In this document: piece after piece, positions 54,305 through 63,287 of the stretch
How positions within the stretch are numbered: position 1 is the first letter of the stretch
Layout: every line of letters starts with the position of its first letter
DNA from: Ignavibacteriales bacterium
Lineage (GTDB): Bacteria; Bacteroidota; Ignavibacteria; Ignavibacteriales; Melioribacteraceae
DNA length: 64,000 nt
Assembly (NCBI GenBank): GCA_026390795.1
Contig: JAPLFG010000003.1
Span: forward strand, 620,001-684,000
Reading direction: 5' to 3'
Position numbers and translations under genes: made by a program
The notes under the pieces: model-generated
The model's input: only the letters and a program-made list of their open reading frames with translations
What the model was told of the DNA's origin: nothing
Database searches by the model: none

Positions 54305-54571
54305 ATGACAACACTGCCTCCTCCAGCAACTAAATTATTTCCGGCAAATTCGCTTGAAAAACAATGCTATAACATCACGGAAATGTTCAAAGAAAACATA
54401 CCGATAATGAATGACAGGAACCGACTGGGTTATTGTTTATTTAAATACATGAAAGGCGAGGGAGATGCACCGGAAATTTTGGTGAGTTCTACAAAAATTA
54501 AAATTGAAGGAATTGCAAAACCAGAACTAGCAAAGAAACTTGCGGAAGAACTTTCTAAAATCAATTTATAA
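54305..54571 (+). CDS. Small orphan protein
   Basis: An 88-residue soluble protein that I do not recognise. It opens with a Pro-rich start (MTTLPPPATKLFPANSLEKQ), has a middle with several charged residues (MFKENIPIMNDRNRLGYCLF), and ends with a probable amphipathic helix (KPELAKKLAEELSKIN). No signal peptide or membrane segment is seen. A good ribosome site (AAGGT, six bases before the ATG) supports real expression. It diverges from the GT9 gene (120-base gap) and converges on fbp, ending in a hairpin shared with it. Confidence 0.6.
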   Translation: MTTLPPPATKLFPANSLEKQCYNITEMFKENIPIMNDRNRLGYCLFKYMKGEGDAPEILVSSTKIKIEGIAKPELAKKLAEELSKINL

Positions 54572-54576
54572 TTGCG

Positions 54577-54614
54577 AATTGAGAATTGAGAATGAAAATT
54601 ATCAATTCTCAATT
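54577..54614. terminator. Two-way terminator hairpin between the orphan gene and fbp
   Basis: A 13-base stem (AATTGAGAATTGA at 54577-54589 with TCAATTCTCAATT at 54602-54614) and a 12-base loop. It is A+T-rich and has no strong T-run. The right arm touches the stop codon of fbp (54614-54616), so it lies at the very ends of both convergent genes. Confidence 0.55.
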
Positions 54615-55636
54615 TAGTATCTGTCTTCGCCTTCGAGTAAATATTTCTCGACAAGCAAAACATCTTCTTCACTGCCGATATAGATTGGAGTTCTTTGATG
54701 CAGACTTTCGGGCTGCAACTCCAAAATTCTTTTTTTACCGTCGGTTGCCCGCCCGCCTGCTTCCTCCATTATAAAAGCCATCGGATTGCATTCATACATT
54801 AACCGCAGTTTACCTTTCAAATTTCTTCTATCGCCGGGATAAATAAAAATTCCGCCGTATAAAAGAGTACGGTGAATATCTGCAACCATAGAGCCAACAT
54901 AGCGCGCTTGATACGGTTTACCTTCAAACATATTCGCCTGAAGATATTTAATATAATTTTTCAAACCTTGAGGCCACGAAAAATAGTTTCCTTCATTCAG
55001 ACTATAAATTCTGCCGTGATTAGGAATTCTAATATTGTCGTGAGAAAGAAGAAATTCTCCGAATGCCGGATCAAGAGTAAATCCGTGAACTCCATGACCA
55101 TGACCAGCAGTGTAGACGAGCATTGTACTCGAACCGTAGACAATATAACCAGCGACAACCTGCTTATATCCTTCCTGCAAACAATCTTCTAATGTACCCG
55201 GTCCATTGCCAAGGCTAATCCTTTTATAGATCGAAAAGATTGTACCGATACTTATATTTGCGTCAATATTTGATGAACCGTCAAGAGGATCAAAAAGCAA
55301 AACATATTTTCCGATTTTCTGGTGCGGCGGGAGATGAATAATATCTTCTTCTTCTTCAGATGCCATAACACAAAAATGACCGCCATGATCCATTGCTTTT
55401 ATCAGCATTTCATGTGCGTAGATATCAAGCTTTTTAACTTTTTCGCCGTGAACGTTCTCGTCGCCTGTGAACCCTAATATTTCTGCCAGCCCAGCTTTGT
55501 TAACCTCGAGTGAAATTAATTTTGCAGCAAGACCGAGCTGCAGAAGGATTGTAGAAAGTTCGCCCGTTGCTTCCGGATGTTCTTTTTCGCCTTCCTCAAT
55601 ATGGCGGGGTAATGTCATAAATCTTTTTGTAGCCAT
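54614..55636 (-). CDS. fbp: Fructose-1,6-bisphosphatase, class I
   Basis: Removes the 1-phosphate from fructose-1,6-bisphosphate, the committed step of gluconeogenesis. The 340-residue protein matches the class I enzyme: KLDIYAHEMLIKAM, the metal/substrate site LFDPLDGSSNID, TIFSIYKR, then the sugar-binding YVGSMVADIHRTLLYGGIFI, YPGDRRNLKGKLRLMYECNP and MAFIMEEAGGRATDG. A GGAG ribosome site precedes the ATG. It lies 11 bases after the stop of an ABC-exporter gene and is the last gene of that leftward group, an arrangement without an obvious functional link. Confidence 0.96.
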   Translation of the reverse strand: MATKRFMTLPRHIEEGEKEHPEATGELSTILLQLGLAAKLISLEVNKAGLAEILGFTGDENVHGEKVKKLDIYAHEMLIKAMDHGGHFCVMASEEEEDIIHLPPHQKIGKYVLLFDPLDGSSNIDANISIGTIFSIYKRISLGNGPGTLEDCLQEGYKQVVAGYIVYGSSTMLVYTAGHGHGVHGFTLDPAFGEFLLSHDNIRIPNHGRIYSLNEGNYFSWPQGLKNYIKYLQANMFEGKPYQARYVGSMVADIHRTLLYGGIFIYPGDRRNLKGKLRLMYECNPMAFIMEEAGGRATDGKKRILELQPESLHQRTPIYIGSEEDVLLVEKYLLEGEDRY

Positions 55637-55647
55637 TTACAGCTCCA

Positions 55648-57438
55648 TTAAGCGTTTTTAATTATTTCCTGATCTTTGTACTGTAACTGATAAAGTCTAT
55701 AATAGATTCCTCTCTTAGCGAGAAGTCCTTGATGTGTTCCTTCTTCTTTCAATTCGCCTTTATGCATAACAAATATTTTATCCGCATTCTGTATAGTTGA
55801 GAGACGATGAGCAATTACTATTGATGTTCTGCCTATTAAAAGTTTTTCAATAGCGTTTTGAATTAATTGTTCCGTCTCCGTATCTACACTTGATGTTGCT
55901 TCGTCCAAAATAAGTATTTGAGGATTAAAAGCAAGCGCCCGTGCAAAAGAGATCAATTGTTTTTGTCCTACACTAAGTGTAGCGCCTTTTTCTTTTACTT
56001 CCTCATCATAACCATTTGGCAGATTGGATATAAATTTATGAGCACCGACTGTCTTTGCTGCTTCAACAATTTCCGAATCAGAGATATTTTTATTACCCAG
56101 ATTAATATTTGATTTAATATTACCGCTAAAAAGAAAGACATCTTGCAAAACAACAGCTATATGTTTCCTTAAATCTCCAATATCCAGAGTCCGTATATCA
56201 ATTCCATCTAAAGTGATGCTTCCTTTTTCGATATCATAAAATCTGGTAAAAATATTGATGATGCTCGTCTTGCCGGCTCCCGTCGCGCCTACGATCGCTA
56301 TCCTTTCACCCGGATTAATCTTGAATGAAAGATTTTTCAATACATATTCACCGGGATTATAGGCGAACCAGACATTATTAAATTCAATCTCACCGCGGAA
56401 ATTATTTATGCTTACTGGATTCTCGGGATTCTTAATAATTGTTTTATCATCAAGAAGATTAAATATTCTTTCCGAAGACGCCATTGCTGTCTGTAAAATA
56501 TTGTATTTATCGGAAAGATCGCGAATCGGTCGCCAGAACATTTCCGTGAATTGTAAGAATGCAAAAAGAATTCCAATAGTTGCGCGGCTTTGAATTACTT
56601 CACCACCCCCATACCAAATTATTAAAGCCATAGAAATCGCGCTAAGTAATTCAACAACCGGGAAAAAAACAGCGTAATAAAAAATCGATTTTATGTTTAC
56701 AACTTTATTATCATAATTGATAGAGGTAAATTTTTGTAGTTCTTCTTTCTCCTTTGCAAAAATCTGAACAACATTCATCCCGGTGACACGTTCTTGCATG
56801 TAAGAATTCAGTCTTGCAAGATGTTTACGGATATCTCTATATGTTTCTCTTACTTTTTTGCGAAATAAAAATGTGGCATATATTAATGCCGGAAGAACTG
56901 AAAGGGTTACAAGAGCAAGATCCCAGGACATCCAAAACATGAAGATGAAAATCCAAACTATTATGAAGATATCGCTGAAAATCGAGACAATTCCCGATGA
57001 AAACATTTCGTTGAGAGAATCCACATCATTTGTAACACGGGTTACGGTTCTTCCTACCGGTGTTTTATCAAAATATCTTAAAGCAAGTTTCTGTACATGA
57101 GAAAAAATTTGAACACGAAGATCATAAACTATCCTCTGCCCAGTAAGTTCTGTGTAGTACGTAAGAAAATATTGTATCATCGCCTGGAGGATAAGAGTCA
57201 CCAGAAGTACAATGCACACTATCATCAAGCCGTGAAAATCTTTATTCTTTATATTATCATCAAACGCAATCTTTGTTAATAACACACGGAACGGTCCGAG
57301 TGCCGCAACGACAATATTCAGAATAATTGCGGGAATAATATATTTCTTATACGGTTTAATATACTTTAACAATCGCCGCATCAACTGGGAGTCATACGCT
57401 TTGCCGAGTATCTCATCATCTTTTGGTTGTTCTGCCAT
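55648..57438 (-). CDS. ABC exporter half-transporter, subunit with canonical catalytic Glu
   Basis: A 596-residue type IV (MsbA/LmrCD-like) ABC half-transporter. Six membrane segments (about 30-320) are followed by the ATPase domain. Walker A is GATGAGKT (384-391), the Q-loop Gln is near 432, and Walker B ILILDE has catalytic Glu513 and the switch His544 in AHRL. The signature motif is LSVGQ (488-492) instead of LSGGQ. Its partner, encoded 11 bases upstream, has LSGGQ but Asp in place of the catalytic Glu. The two defects fall in the same composite ATP site, the pattern of heterodimeric exporters such as TM287/288. The substrate could be a lipid, drug or peptide. fbp follows 11 bases later. 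Confidence 0.92.
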   Translation of the reverse strand: MAEQPKDDEILGKAYDSQLMRRLLKYIKPYKKYIIPAIILNIVVAALGPFRVLLTKIAFDDNIKNKDFHGLMIVCIVLLVTLILQAMIQYFLTYYTELTGQRIVYDLRVQIFSHVQKLALRYFDKTPVGRTVTRVTNDVDSLNEMFSSGIVSIFSDIFIIVWIFIFMFWMSWDLALVTLSVLPALIYATFLFRKKVRETYRDIRKHLARLNSYMQERVTGMNVVQIFAKEKEELQKFTSINYDNKVVNIKSIFYYAVFFPVVELLSAISMALIIWYGGGEVIQSRATIGILFAFLQFTEMFWRPIRDLSDKYNILQTAMASSERIFNLLDDKTIIKNPENPVSINNFRGEIEFNNVWFAYNPGEYVLKNLSFKINPGERIAIVGATGAGKTSIINIFTRFYDIEKGSITLDGIDIRTLDIGDLRKHIAVVLQDVFLFSGNIKSNINLGNKNISDSEIVEAAKTVGAHKFISNLPNGYDEEVKEKGATLSVGQKQLISFARALAFNPQILILDEATSSVDTETEQLIQNAIEKLLIGRTSIVIAHRLSTIQNADKIFVMHKGELKEEGTHQGLLAKRGIYYRLYQLQYKDQEIIKNA

Positions 57439-57449
57439 TCTTCTTCTTT

Positions 57450-59198
57450 CTAGTTCATTTCCGAGAGTTCTTTTTCCAACAATTGTTTCCTGTGCAGTTC
57501 TGAATAGATCCCGCCCAGTTCCACCAACTCATCATGAGTTCCTTCTTCTGCAATTGTTCCGTTCTCCAGTACAAATATTTTGTCCGAATCTTTTACCGTA
57601 GAAATTCTATGACTTATAATTATACTTGTCCGATCTTTCCTGAATTTTTTGAGAAGTTTTAAAATCTCTTCTTCGGTGTGAGTATCAACTGCCGAGAAAG
57701 AATCGTCAAGTATCAAAATATTAGGATCGATTGCCAAAGCACGAGCTAGCGTTGAACGCTGTTTCTGTCCGCCGGAAAGCGTAATTCCCCTTTCTCCTAG
57801 AATCGTATCATATGCAAGAGGGAAGGTTTCAACATCTTTTGAGAGCTGTGCAATATTTGAAACGGACTCGACTAATTCTTTCGTTCCGTCATTCAGACCG
57901 TAAACTATATTGTTGGTAAGTGTGTCAGAAAAAAGGAAATTTTCTTGCGGCACCATTCCAATATTTTTTCTCAATACATCAAGTGGAACTTTTCTAATAT
58001 CAATTCCGCCGATCATTACGGTGCCGTCAGACACATCATAAAGTCTAGGAAGGAGATTGATAAGACTTGTTTTGCCAACACCTGTATTACCGACAAAAGA
58101 AACGGTTGTACCACGTTCAATTTTTAAACTTATATTTTGAAGAACCCATGGTAATTGTTCTCCAAAGCGGAATGAAACATTTTTAAATTCAATATCACCG
58201 TTAATTTCTTTTATGTTCACGTCAGCATTCTCATTGGAAATATCAATCGGTTCTTTTAGAATTTTGAGCAGACGCTTCATACTTGCGTCTGCTTGTTGAA
58301 CCATATTTGCAACCCATCCAAACGATATCATCGGCCAGATCAAATCGACAAGGTATAGCATGAATGCAAAGATTACTCCTGTACTGAGAGTATTGTTAAT
58401 AACCATATTACCGCCGGCGAATACAATGATAATTGCCGAGAGTCCGGCGATCATAAAAAATATTGGTGCAAACCAGGCCTGTAATTTTACCTGATCCATT
58501 TTTCGTTTTAAATATTCTTTGCTCTCTTTTTCATACTGATCAATTTCATATTCTTCCCTTTCGTAAGATTTAATTACTCTTATTCCGGAAAAATTCTCTT
58601 GCGCCTTTGTAGTTAGATCTGACATCTTTTCTTGAATGCGCGTATACTTTACATGCATTTTCTTCATTACAATATAAACTACGAATGAAAGGAGCGGCAT
58701 TGGTAAAAGCGCGTACAGTGTTAATATCGGGCTAAGAGAAATCATAACAAAAAATGTTAAGACAAATTTAATTCCGTTATCGATCGTATACATAACAGAC
58801 GGTCCAACGAACATTCTAACCGCACCGATATCATTGGTGGCGTGAGACATAATATTGCCGGTTGAATTGTTCTGGAAAAATCTTAACGGAAGTTTTTGAA
58901 TGTGCGCCCAAAAATCCTGGCGAAGATCGAATTCAATTTCCCGGGACACGACTATGATAGTCTGACGAATCAGGAAACGGAATAATCCGCTTATCAATGC
59001 CGCGGTAAGGAGAAGTAGTACAGGTTTTACTAAAACACTTGGGTCGTTCTTAAGAGCCAGTGAATCGATTGCCTGCTTAACATTAAGAGGAATTATGACG
59101 TTCGCTATATTCGACAGCAGAATAAAGACGCAACCGAGAATTAATTTTGTTTTATAGCGAAGAAAATATTTTTTAAGATGAGCTAAATTGCCAAACAA
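57450..59198 (-). CDS. ABC exporter half-transporter, subunit with degenerate catalytic position
   Basis: A 582-residue ABC half-transporter and the first gene of the exporter pair. Six membrane segments precede an ATPase domain with Walker A GNTGVGKT (370-377), signature LSGGQ (474-478) and Walker B ILILDD, in which Asp499 occupies the position of the usual catalytic Glu. The switch His is present in SHRIS. Combined with the LSVGQ signature of the partner, this gives one degenerate and one competent ATP site. The start is TTG (59196-59198); an AGGAAG lies about 11 bases upstream. The 87-base gap to serS shows no strong terminator. Confidence 0.92.
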   Translation of the reverse strand: MFGNLAHLKKYFLRYKTKLILGCVFILLSNIANVIIPLNVKQAIDSLALKNDPSVLVKPVLLLLTAALISGLFRFLIRQTIIVVSREIEFDLRQDFWAHIQKLPLRFFQNNSTGNIMSHATNDIGAVRMFVGPSVMYTIDNGIKFVLTFFVMISLSPILTLYALLPMPLLSFVVYIVMKKMHVKYTRIQEKMSDLTTKAQENFSGIRVIKSYEREEYEIDQYEKESKEYLKRKMDQVKLQAWFAPIFFMIAGLSAIIIVFAGGNMVINNTLSTGVIFAFMLYLVDLIWPMISFGWVANMVQQADASMKRLLKILKEPIDISNENADVNIKEINGDIEFKNVSFRFGEQLPWVLQNISLKIERGTTVSFVGNTGVGKTSLINLLPRLYDVSDGTVMIGGIDIRKVPLDVLRKNIGMVPQENFLFSDTLTNNIVYGLNDGTKELVESVSNIAQLSKDVETFPLAYDTILGERGITLSGGQKQRSTLARALAIDPNILILDDSFSAVDTHTEEEILKLLKKFRKDRTSIIISHRISTVKDSDKIFVLENGTIAEEGTHDELVELGGIYSELHRKQLLEKELSEMN

Positions 59199-59285
59199 TG
59201 TTTACAAACTTCCTTTCTGTTCTTTTACACTCTTAATATTGTGTACGGAATATAAATAAACTTCATTTCGGACACTTGTTTTGAA

Positions 59286-60560
59286 CTATCCGATTATATC
59301 AAATCCTGTATACTTCTGTAAAACTTTTGGAACAATAATTTTCCCTTCGGGAGTCTGATAGTTTTCAAGAAGCGAGACCATCAGACGGCTGGTAGCCAAA
59401 CCGGAACCGTTAAGTGTGTGAACGAATTCAAGTTTTTTATCTTCTTTGCGGTAACGAATGTTCGCACGACGTGCTTGAAAATTTTCGAAGTTGCTGCAAG
59501 ATGAAGCTTCCAGCCATTTATTTTCTGCGGGAGACCAGGTTTCAATATCGTAACATTTTGCGGCTGAAAAACTTAAATCGCCTGTACATAACAATAAAAT
59601 TCTATACGGAATTTTTAACGCTTGCAAAATATCTTCCGCATCTTTCACCATCGCTTCTAATTCATCATAAGAATTATCCGGCTTAACAAATTTTACCATT
59701 TCAACTTTGTTGAATTGATGTACACGTAAAAATCCTTTTGAATCTTTTCCGTATGAGCCCGCTTCACGTCTGAAACAAGGCGAGTAACCGACATATTTTA
59801 TCGGCAAATCTTTTTCAGCAAGAATTTCATCACGGTGAATATTTGTTATTGGAACTTCCGCTGTCGGAACCGGATACAAACCGTCTTTCTCTATAAAATA
59901 CATATCCTCTTCCATCTTGGGAATTTGTCCCGTCCCTTTCATTGATTCTCTGTTAACAAGAACAGGTGGAAAAATTTCTGAGTAACCGTGATCATGCAAG
60001 TGAGAATCCAACATAAAATTAATGAGAGAACGTTCCAGTGTGGCGCCTTTTCCCATGTAAAGAGGAAAACCGGAGCCGGAAATTTTTGTTCCTCTTTCAA
60101 AATCTAAAATGGAATGTTTTTTTCCAAGTTCAATATGATCGAGAACTTTAAAATCATTTGTGAATGAAAATCCTTCCGGAAGCCATTGGCGGACTTCAAT
60201 ATTCTGTTCTGCTGATGCTCCTACCGGGACAGATGCGTGTGCCAGGTTAGGCGTACTACGCAAAATATTTTCCAGTTTATCTTCAACATCACCAAGCTGT
60301 CCATCAAGTAAAGCGATCTCATCTCCAACGCGTTTCATTTCAGCAAAAACTGTTGAAGTATCCTGCCCTGCTTTTTTCATCTGAGGTATTTGAGATGAAA
60401 CTTGATTCTTCTTCGCTTTCAAATCTTCCGTCTTAGCAATAAACGAACGGCGTTGTTCATCAAGATTAATTACTTCATCAACAATATCTTTCGCATTTTT
60501 GTTTAGCAATCCTTGTCGAACCAACTCTGGGTTTTCTCTAATGAATTTAACTTCTAGCAT
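59286..60560 (-). CDS. serS: Seryl-tRNA synthetase
   Basis: Charges tRNA-Ser with serine; class II, cytoplasmic. The 424-residue protein begins with the typical [20 protein letters not shown] and a long antiparallel coiled-coil tRNA-binding arm (about 30-100). The catalytic core follows: [19 protein letters not shown], the [15 protein letters not shown] segment, motif 2 in [20 protein letters not shown], and motif 3 in [21 protein letters not shown] good ribosome site (GAGGA) precedes the ATG. It lies downstream of leuS on the same strand, separated by 99 bases occupied mainly by a dispersed repeat. Confidence 0.97.
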   Translation of the reverse strand: MLEVKFIRENPELVRQGLLNKNAKDIVDEVINLDEQRRSFIAKTEDLKAKKNQVSSQIPQMKKAGQDTSTVFAEMKRVGDEIALLDGQLGDVEDKLENILRSTPNLAHASVPVGASAEQNIEVRQWLPEGFSFTNDFKVLDHIELGKKHSILDFERGTKISGSGFPLYMGKGATLERSLINFMLDSHLHDHGYSEIFPPVLVNRESMKGTGQIPKMEEDMYFIEKDGLYPVPTAEVPITNIHRDEILAEKDLPIKYVGYSPCFRREAGSYGKDSKGFLRVHQFNKVEMVKFVKPDNSYDELEAMVKDAEDILQALKIPYRILLLCTGDLSFSAAKCYDIETWSPAENKWLEASSCSNFENFQARRANIRYRKEDKKLEFVHTLNGSGLATSRLMVSLLENYQTPEGKIIVPKVLQKYTGFDIIG

Positions 60561-60576
60561 TTTTTCCTCTTTTAAT

Positions 60577-60658
60577 ATCTGCGGAGATCCGTTTCATCAG
60601 TGTCATCTGCGTGCTATTAGCCCACTGATAGCGCAGATTGAATTGATTACGCAGATTC
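60577..60658. repeat. Dispersed repeat of the AATCTGCG...ATCAG type, copy 2
   Basis: On the minus strand: AATCTGCGTAATCAATTC, AATCTGCGCTATCAGTGGGC, TAATAGCACGCAGATGACAC, then TGATGAAACGGATCTCCGCA and GAT. It belongs to the same family as 18328-18370. It starts two bases after the leuS stop and fills most of the leuS-serS gap, so it would be part of any leuS-serS transcript. Confidence 0.65.
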
Positions 60659-60659
60659 T

Positions 60660-63125
60660 TTATTTGATTACGATAGTATAAATTTTATTTGGTACGTAAA
60701 TTTCTTTTACTATTTGTTTACCTTCTGTATACGATTTCACTTTCTCATCGGCAAAAACAGCATTCTTCACTTCTGCTTCAATAGCCTCAACCGGTAAATC
60801 AATTTTTGATCTTACTTTTCCGTTTATCTGAACAACGATTGTCATATTATCAACCGAAAGCGCTTTTTCATCAACATCAAACCAGATTGGATTTTGAAAA
60901 AGCGAATTTTCTTTGCCAAGAAGTTTCCAACATTCCTCGCCTAGATGCGGTGCCATCGGCGCGATCATCACAGCAAATCTTTCTAAAACATAAGTTTGCA
61001 GATCTTTCCTGCACTCGGCTAAATTTTTCATTTCGTTGGAAAGTTCCATCAAAGTAGCAACAGCGGTATTGAATCTAAAGTTCTCAATTTCAATATCAAC
61101 TTTATGAATTGATTGATTCACTTTTCTATAAATTAATTTTTCAATTTCACTCAGTTCAGAAATCTCGTAATTATCTTTCGATGGAAATTCTTTTGCAAAA
61201 TTTGTGTGCGTCTCGAACATGGTATATGCTCTTTGGACAAAACGGTCAACACCGACAATTCCTTTATCACTCCAATCGCCGCCAAGTTCATAAGGACCCA
61301 TAAACATTAAATACATTCTAAAGACATCGGCACCGTAGTTTTCCATAAAGGAATGCGGATCTACAACATTGCCCTTTGACTTAGACATCTTTGCGCCTTG
61401 AGCTGTAATCGTTCCTTGATGAATAAGTTTTTGAAATGGTTCGTTACTGTTTACCATTCCAATATCTCTTAAAAATTTATGAATGAACCGTGCATAGAGT
61501 AAATGCATAACCGCATGTTCCGCGCCGCCGACATACATATCTACCGGAGTCCATTTATTTGCAAGATCGGAATCAAACATCGAGCTGCTAAAATGCGGGT
61601 TCATATAACGCAGATAATACCATGATGAATCAACAAACGTATCCATCGTATCAACATCTCGTTTTGCAGGTGCACCACACTTTGGGCAAGTAGTGTTCAC
61701 AAATTCTTGATTGCTTGCTAATGGAGAACCGCCATCTGGTTTGAATGCAACTTCATATGGAAGTACAACAGGAAGCTGATCTTCTGGAACCGGAACTTCG
61801 CCGCATTTATCGCAGTAGATAACCGGTATTGGAGTGCCCCAATAACGCTGGCGTGAAATAAGCCAATCACGCAATCTGAAATTAATTTTTCTCTTACCGA
61901 TTTTATTTGCTTCAAGATCATCTGTAATTTTTTCGATTCCGACGTTTGATTGCAGTCCATTGTATTTTCCTGAATTGATCATCGTTCCAATTTCAGTATA
62001 AGCGGCGGTAAGTTCATCATTAGCTTCAGCGCCGGATTCAAGAATAACTTTTCGTATTGGTAAATTAAATTTCTTAGCAAATTCAAAATCACGTTCGTCA
62101 TGTCCCGGTACAGCCATAACGCATCCGGTTCCGTACGTTGCAAGTGCATAATCGGCAATCCAAATAGGAACACGTTCACCATTAACAGGATTGATTGCAA
62201 AAGCTCCTGTTGATATGCCCGTTTTTTCTTTCACAGTTGATGTTCTTTCAATTTCGCTGAATGATTTTACCGATTCAATATAATTATCAACACCCTCTTT
62301 GAATTCCGGTTTTGTTATTCTCTGGACAAGATCTTTTTCTGGTGCAATAACAACATAAGTCACGCCGAATAATGTATCCGGTCGTGTAGTAAATACTGTA
62401 ATTTTTTCATCGTGTCCTTCAATAGCAAATTCTACTTCGGTGCCGACACTTTTTCCGATCCAATTTGTCTGCATCAATTTTGTTTTTTCCGGCCAGTCAA
62501 TTTTATTAAGACCATCCAGAAGTTCATCGGCATAATTTGTAATCTTGAAAAACCATTGTGTAAGATTTTTTTGAATAACCGTTGTACCGCAGCGTTCACA
62601 TGTTCCGTCGTTTAATACTTGTTCGTTTGCTAATACGGTTTGATCTTTAGGACACCAATTAACAGGTGCATTTTTTCTATAGGCTAAACCTTTTTTGTAA
62701 AGCTGTAGAAAAAGCCATTGGTTCCATTTATAATATTCCGGAACACATGTCATTAATTCTGCATCCCAATCATACATTCCGCCCATCTGTTTCATCATTT
62801 CACGGATATCATTTATATTCTTTAACGTACTGTCTTTAGGATGAACGCCGGTTTTTATAGCATAATTTTCAGCAGGTAGACCAAAAGCATCATAACCCAT
62901 AGGTTCAAAAACGTTAAAGCCTTTTAACTTTTTAAAACGTGCCCATGAATCTGTTGGTCCGTAATTATACCAATGCCCAATATGCATTTTTGCTGCAGAT
63001 GGATATATGAACATCACGAGGCAATAAATTTTTTCACGAAGGTTTGTTAAATCAGTTTTGTGAACTTTATTTTCTTCCCAAAACTTCTGCCATTTGTTTT
63101 CTACTTCTTTAAAAGGATATTTCAT
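60660..63125 (-). CDS. leuS: Leucyl-tRNA synthetase
   Basis: Charges tRNA-Leu with leucine; class I, cytoplasmic. The 821-residue protein begins MKYPFKEVENKWQKFWEENK and has the HIGH motif at residues 48-51 (KMHIGHWYNYGP). A zinc-type segment follows (CPKDQTVLANEQVLNDGTCE, then RCG), and the CP1 editing domain contains VFTTRPDTLFGVTYV. Then come RQRYWGTPIPVIYCDKCGEV, MYVGGAEHAVMHLLYARF, the KMSKS loop in GAKMSKSKGNVVDP and the C-terminal anticodon-binding domain. The length is usual for bacteria. The ribosome site GGGAA precedes the ATG. It is divergent from zwf; the 162-base gap holds both promoters. Confidence 0.97.
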   Translation of the reverse strand: MKYPFKEVENKWQKFWEENKVHKTDLTNLREKIYCLVMFIYPSAAKMHIGHWYNYGPTDSWARFKKLKGFNVFEPMGYDAFGLPAENYAIKTGVHPKDSTLKNINDIREMMKQMGGMYDWDAELMTCVPEYYKWNQWLFLQLYKKGLAYRKNAPVNWCPKDQTVLANEQVLNDGTCERCGTTVIQKNLTQWFFKITNYADELLDGLNKIDWPEKTKLMQTNWIGKSVGTEVEFAIEGHDEKITVFTTRPDTLFGVTYVVIAPEKDLVQRITKPEFKEGVDNYIESVKSFSEIERTSTVKEKTGISTGAFAINPVNGERVPIWIADYALATYGTGCVMAVPGHDERDFEFAKKFNLPIRKVILESGAEANDELTAAYTEIGTMINSGKYNGLQSNVGIEKITDDLEANKIGKRKINFRLRDWLISRQRYWGTPIPVIYCDKCGEVPVPEDQLPVVLPYEVAFKPDGGSPLASNQEFVNTTCPKCGAPAKRDVDTMDTFVDSSWYYLRYMNPHFSSSMFDSDLANKWTPVDMYVGGAEHAVMHLLYARFIHKFLRDIGMVNSNEPFQKLIHQGTITAQGAKMSKSKGNVVDPHSFMENYGADVFRMYLMFMGPYELGGDWSDKGIVGVDRFVQRAYTMFETHTNFAKEFPSKDNYEISELSEIEKLIYRKVNQSIHKVDIEIENFRFNTAVATLMELSNEMKNLAECRKDLQTYVLERFAVMIAPMAPHLGEECWKLLGKENSLFQNPIWFDVDEKALSVDNMTIVVQINGKVRSKIDLPVEAIEAEVKNAVFADEKVKSYTEGKQIVKEIYVPNKIYTIVIK

Positions 63126-63287
63126 AATTCCCGTAGTATTTATAAAATTGCATCAGAAATTATGGAAAATGGAGAGGCTTATCAAGGAAAGCATTGTAAA
63201 TAAGCCATTTAATATCAATGCGGAACTATTTGGGTCAATAATTCATTTTATATTTGTATTAGCATTTGCCAAAGTTCAGGTAACTTT

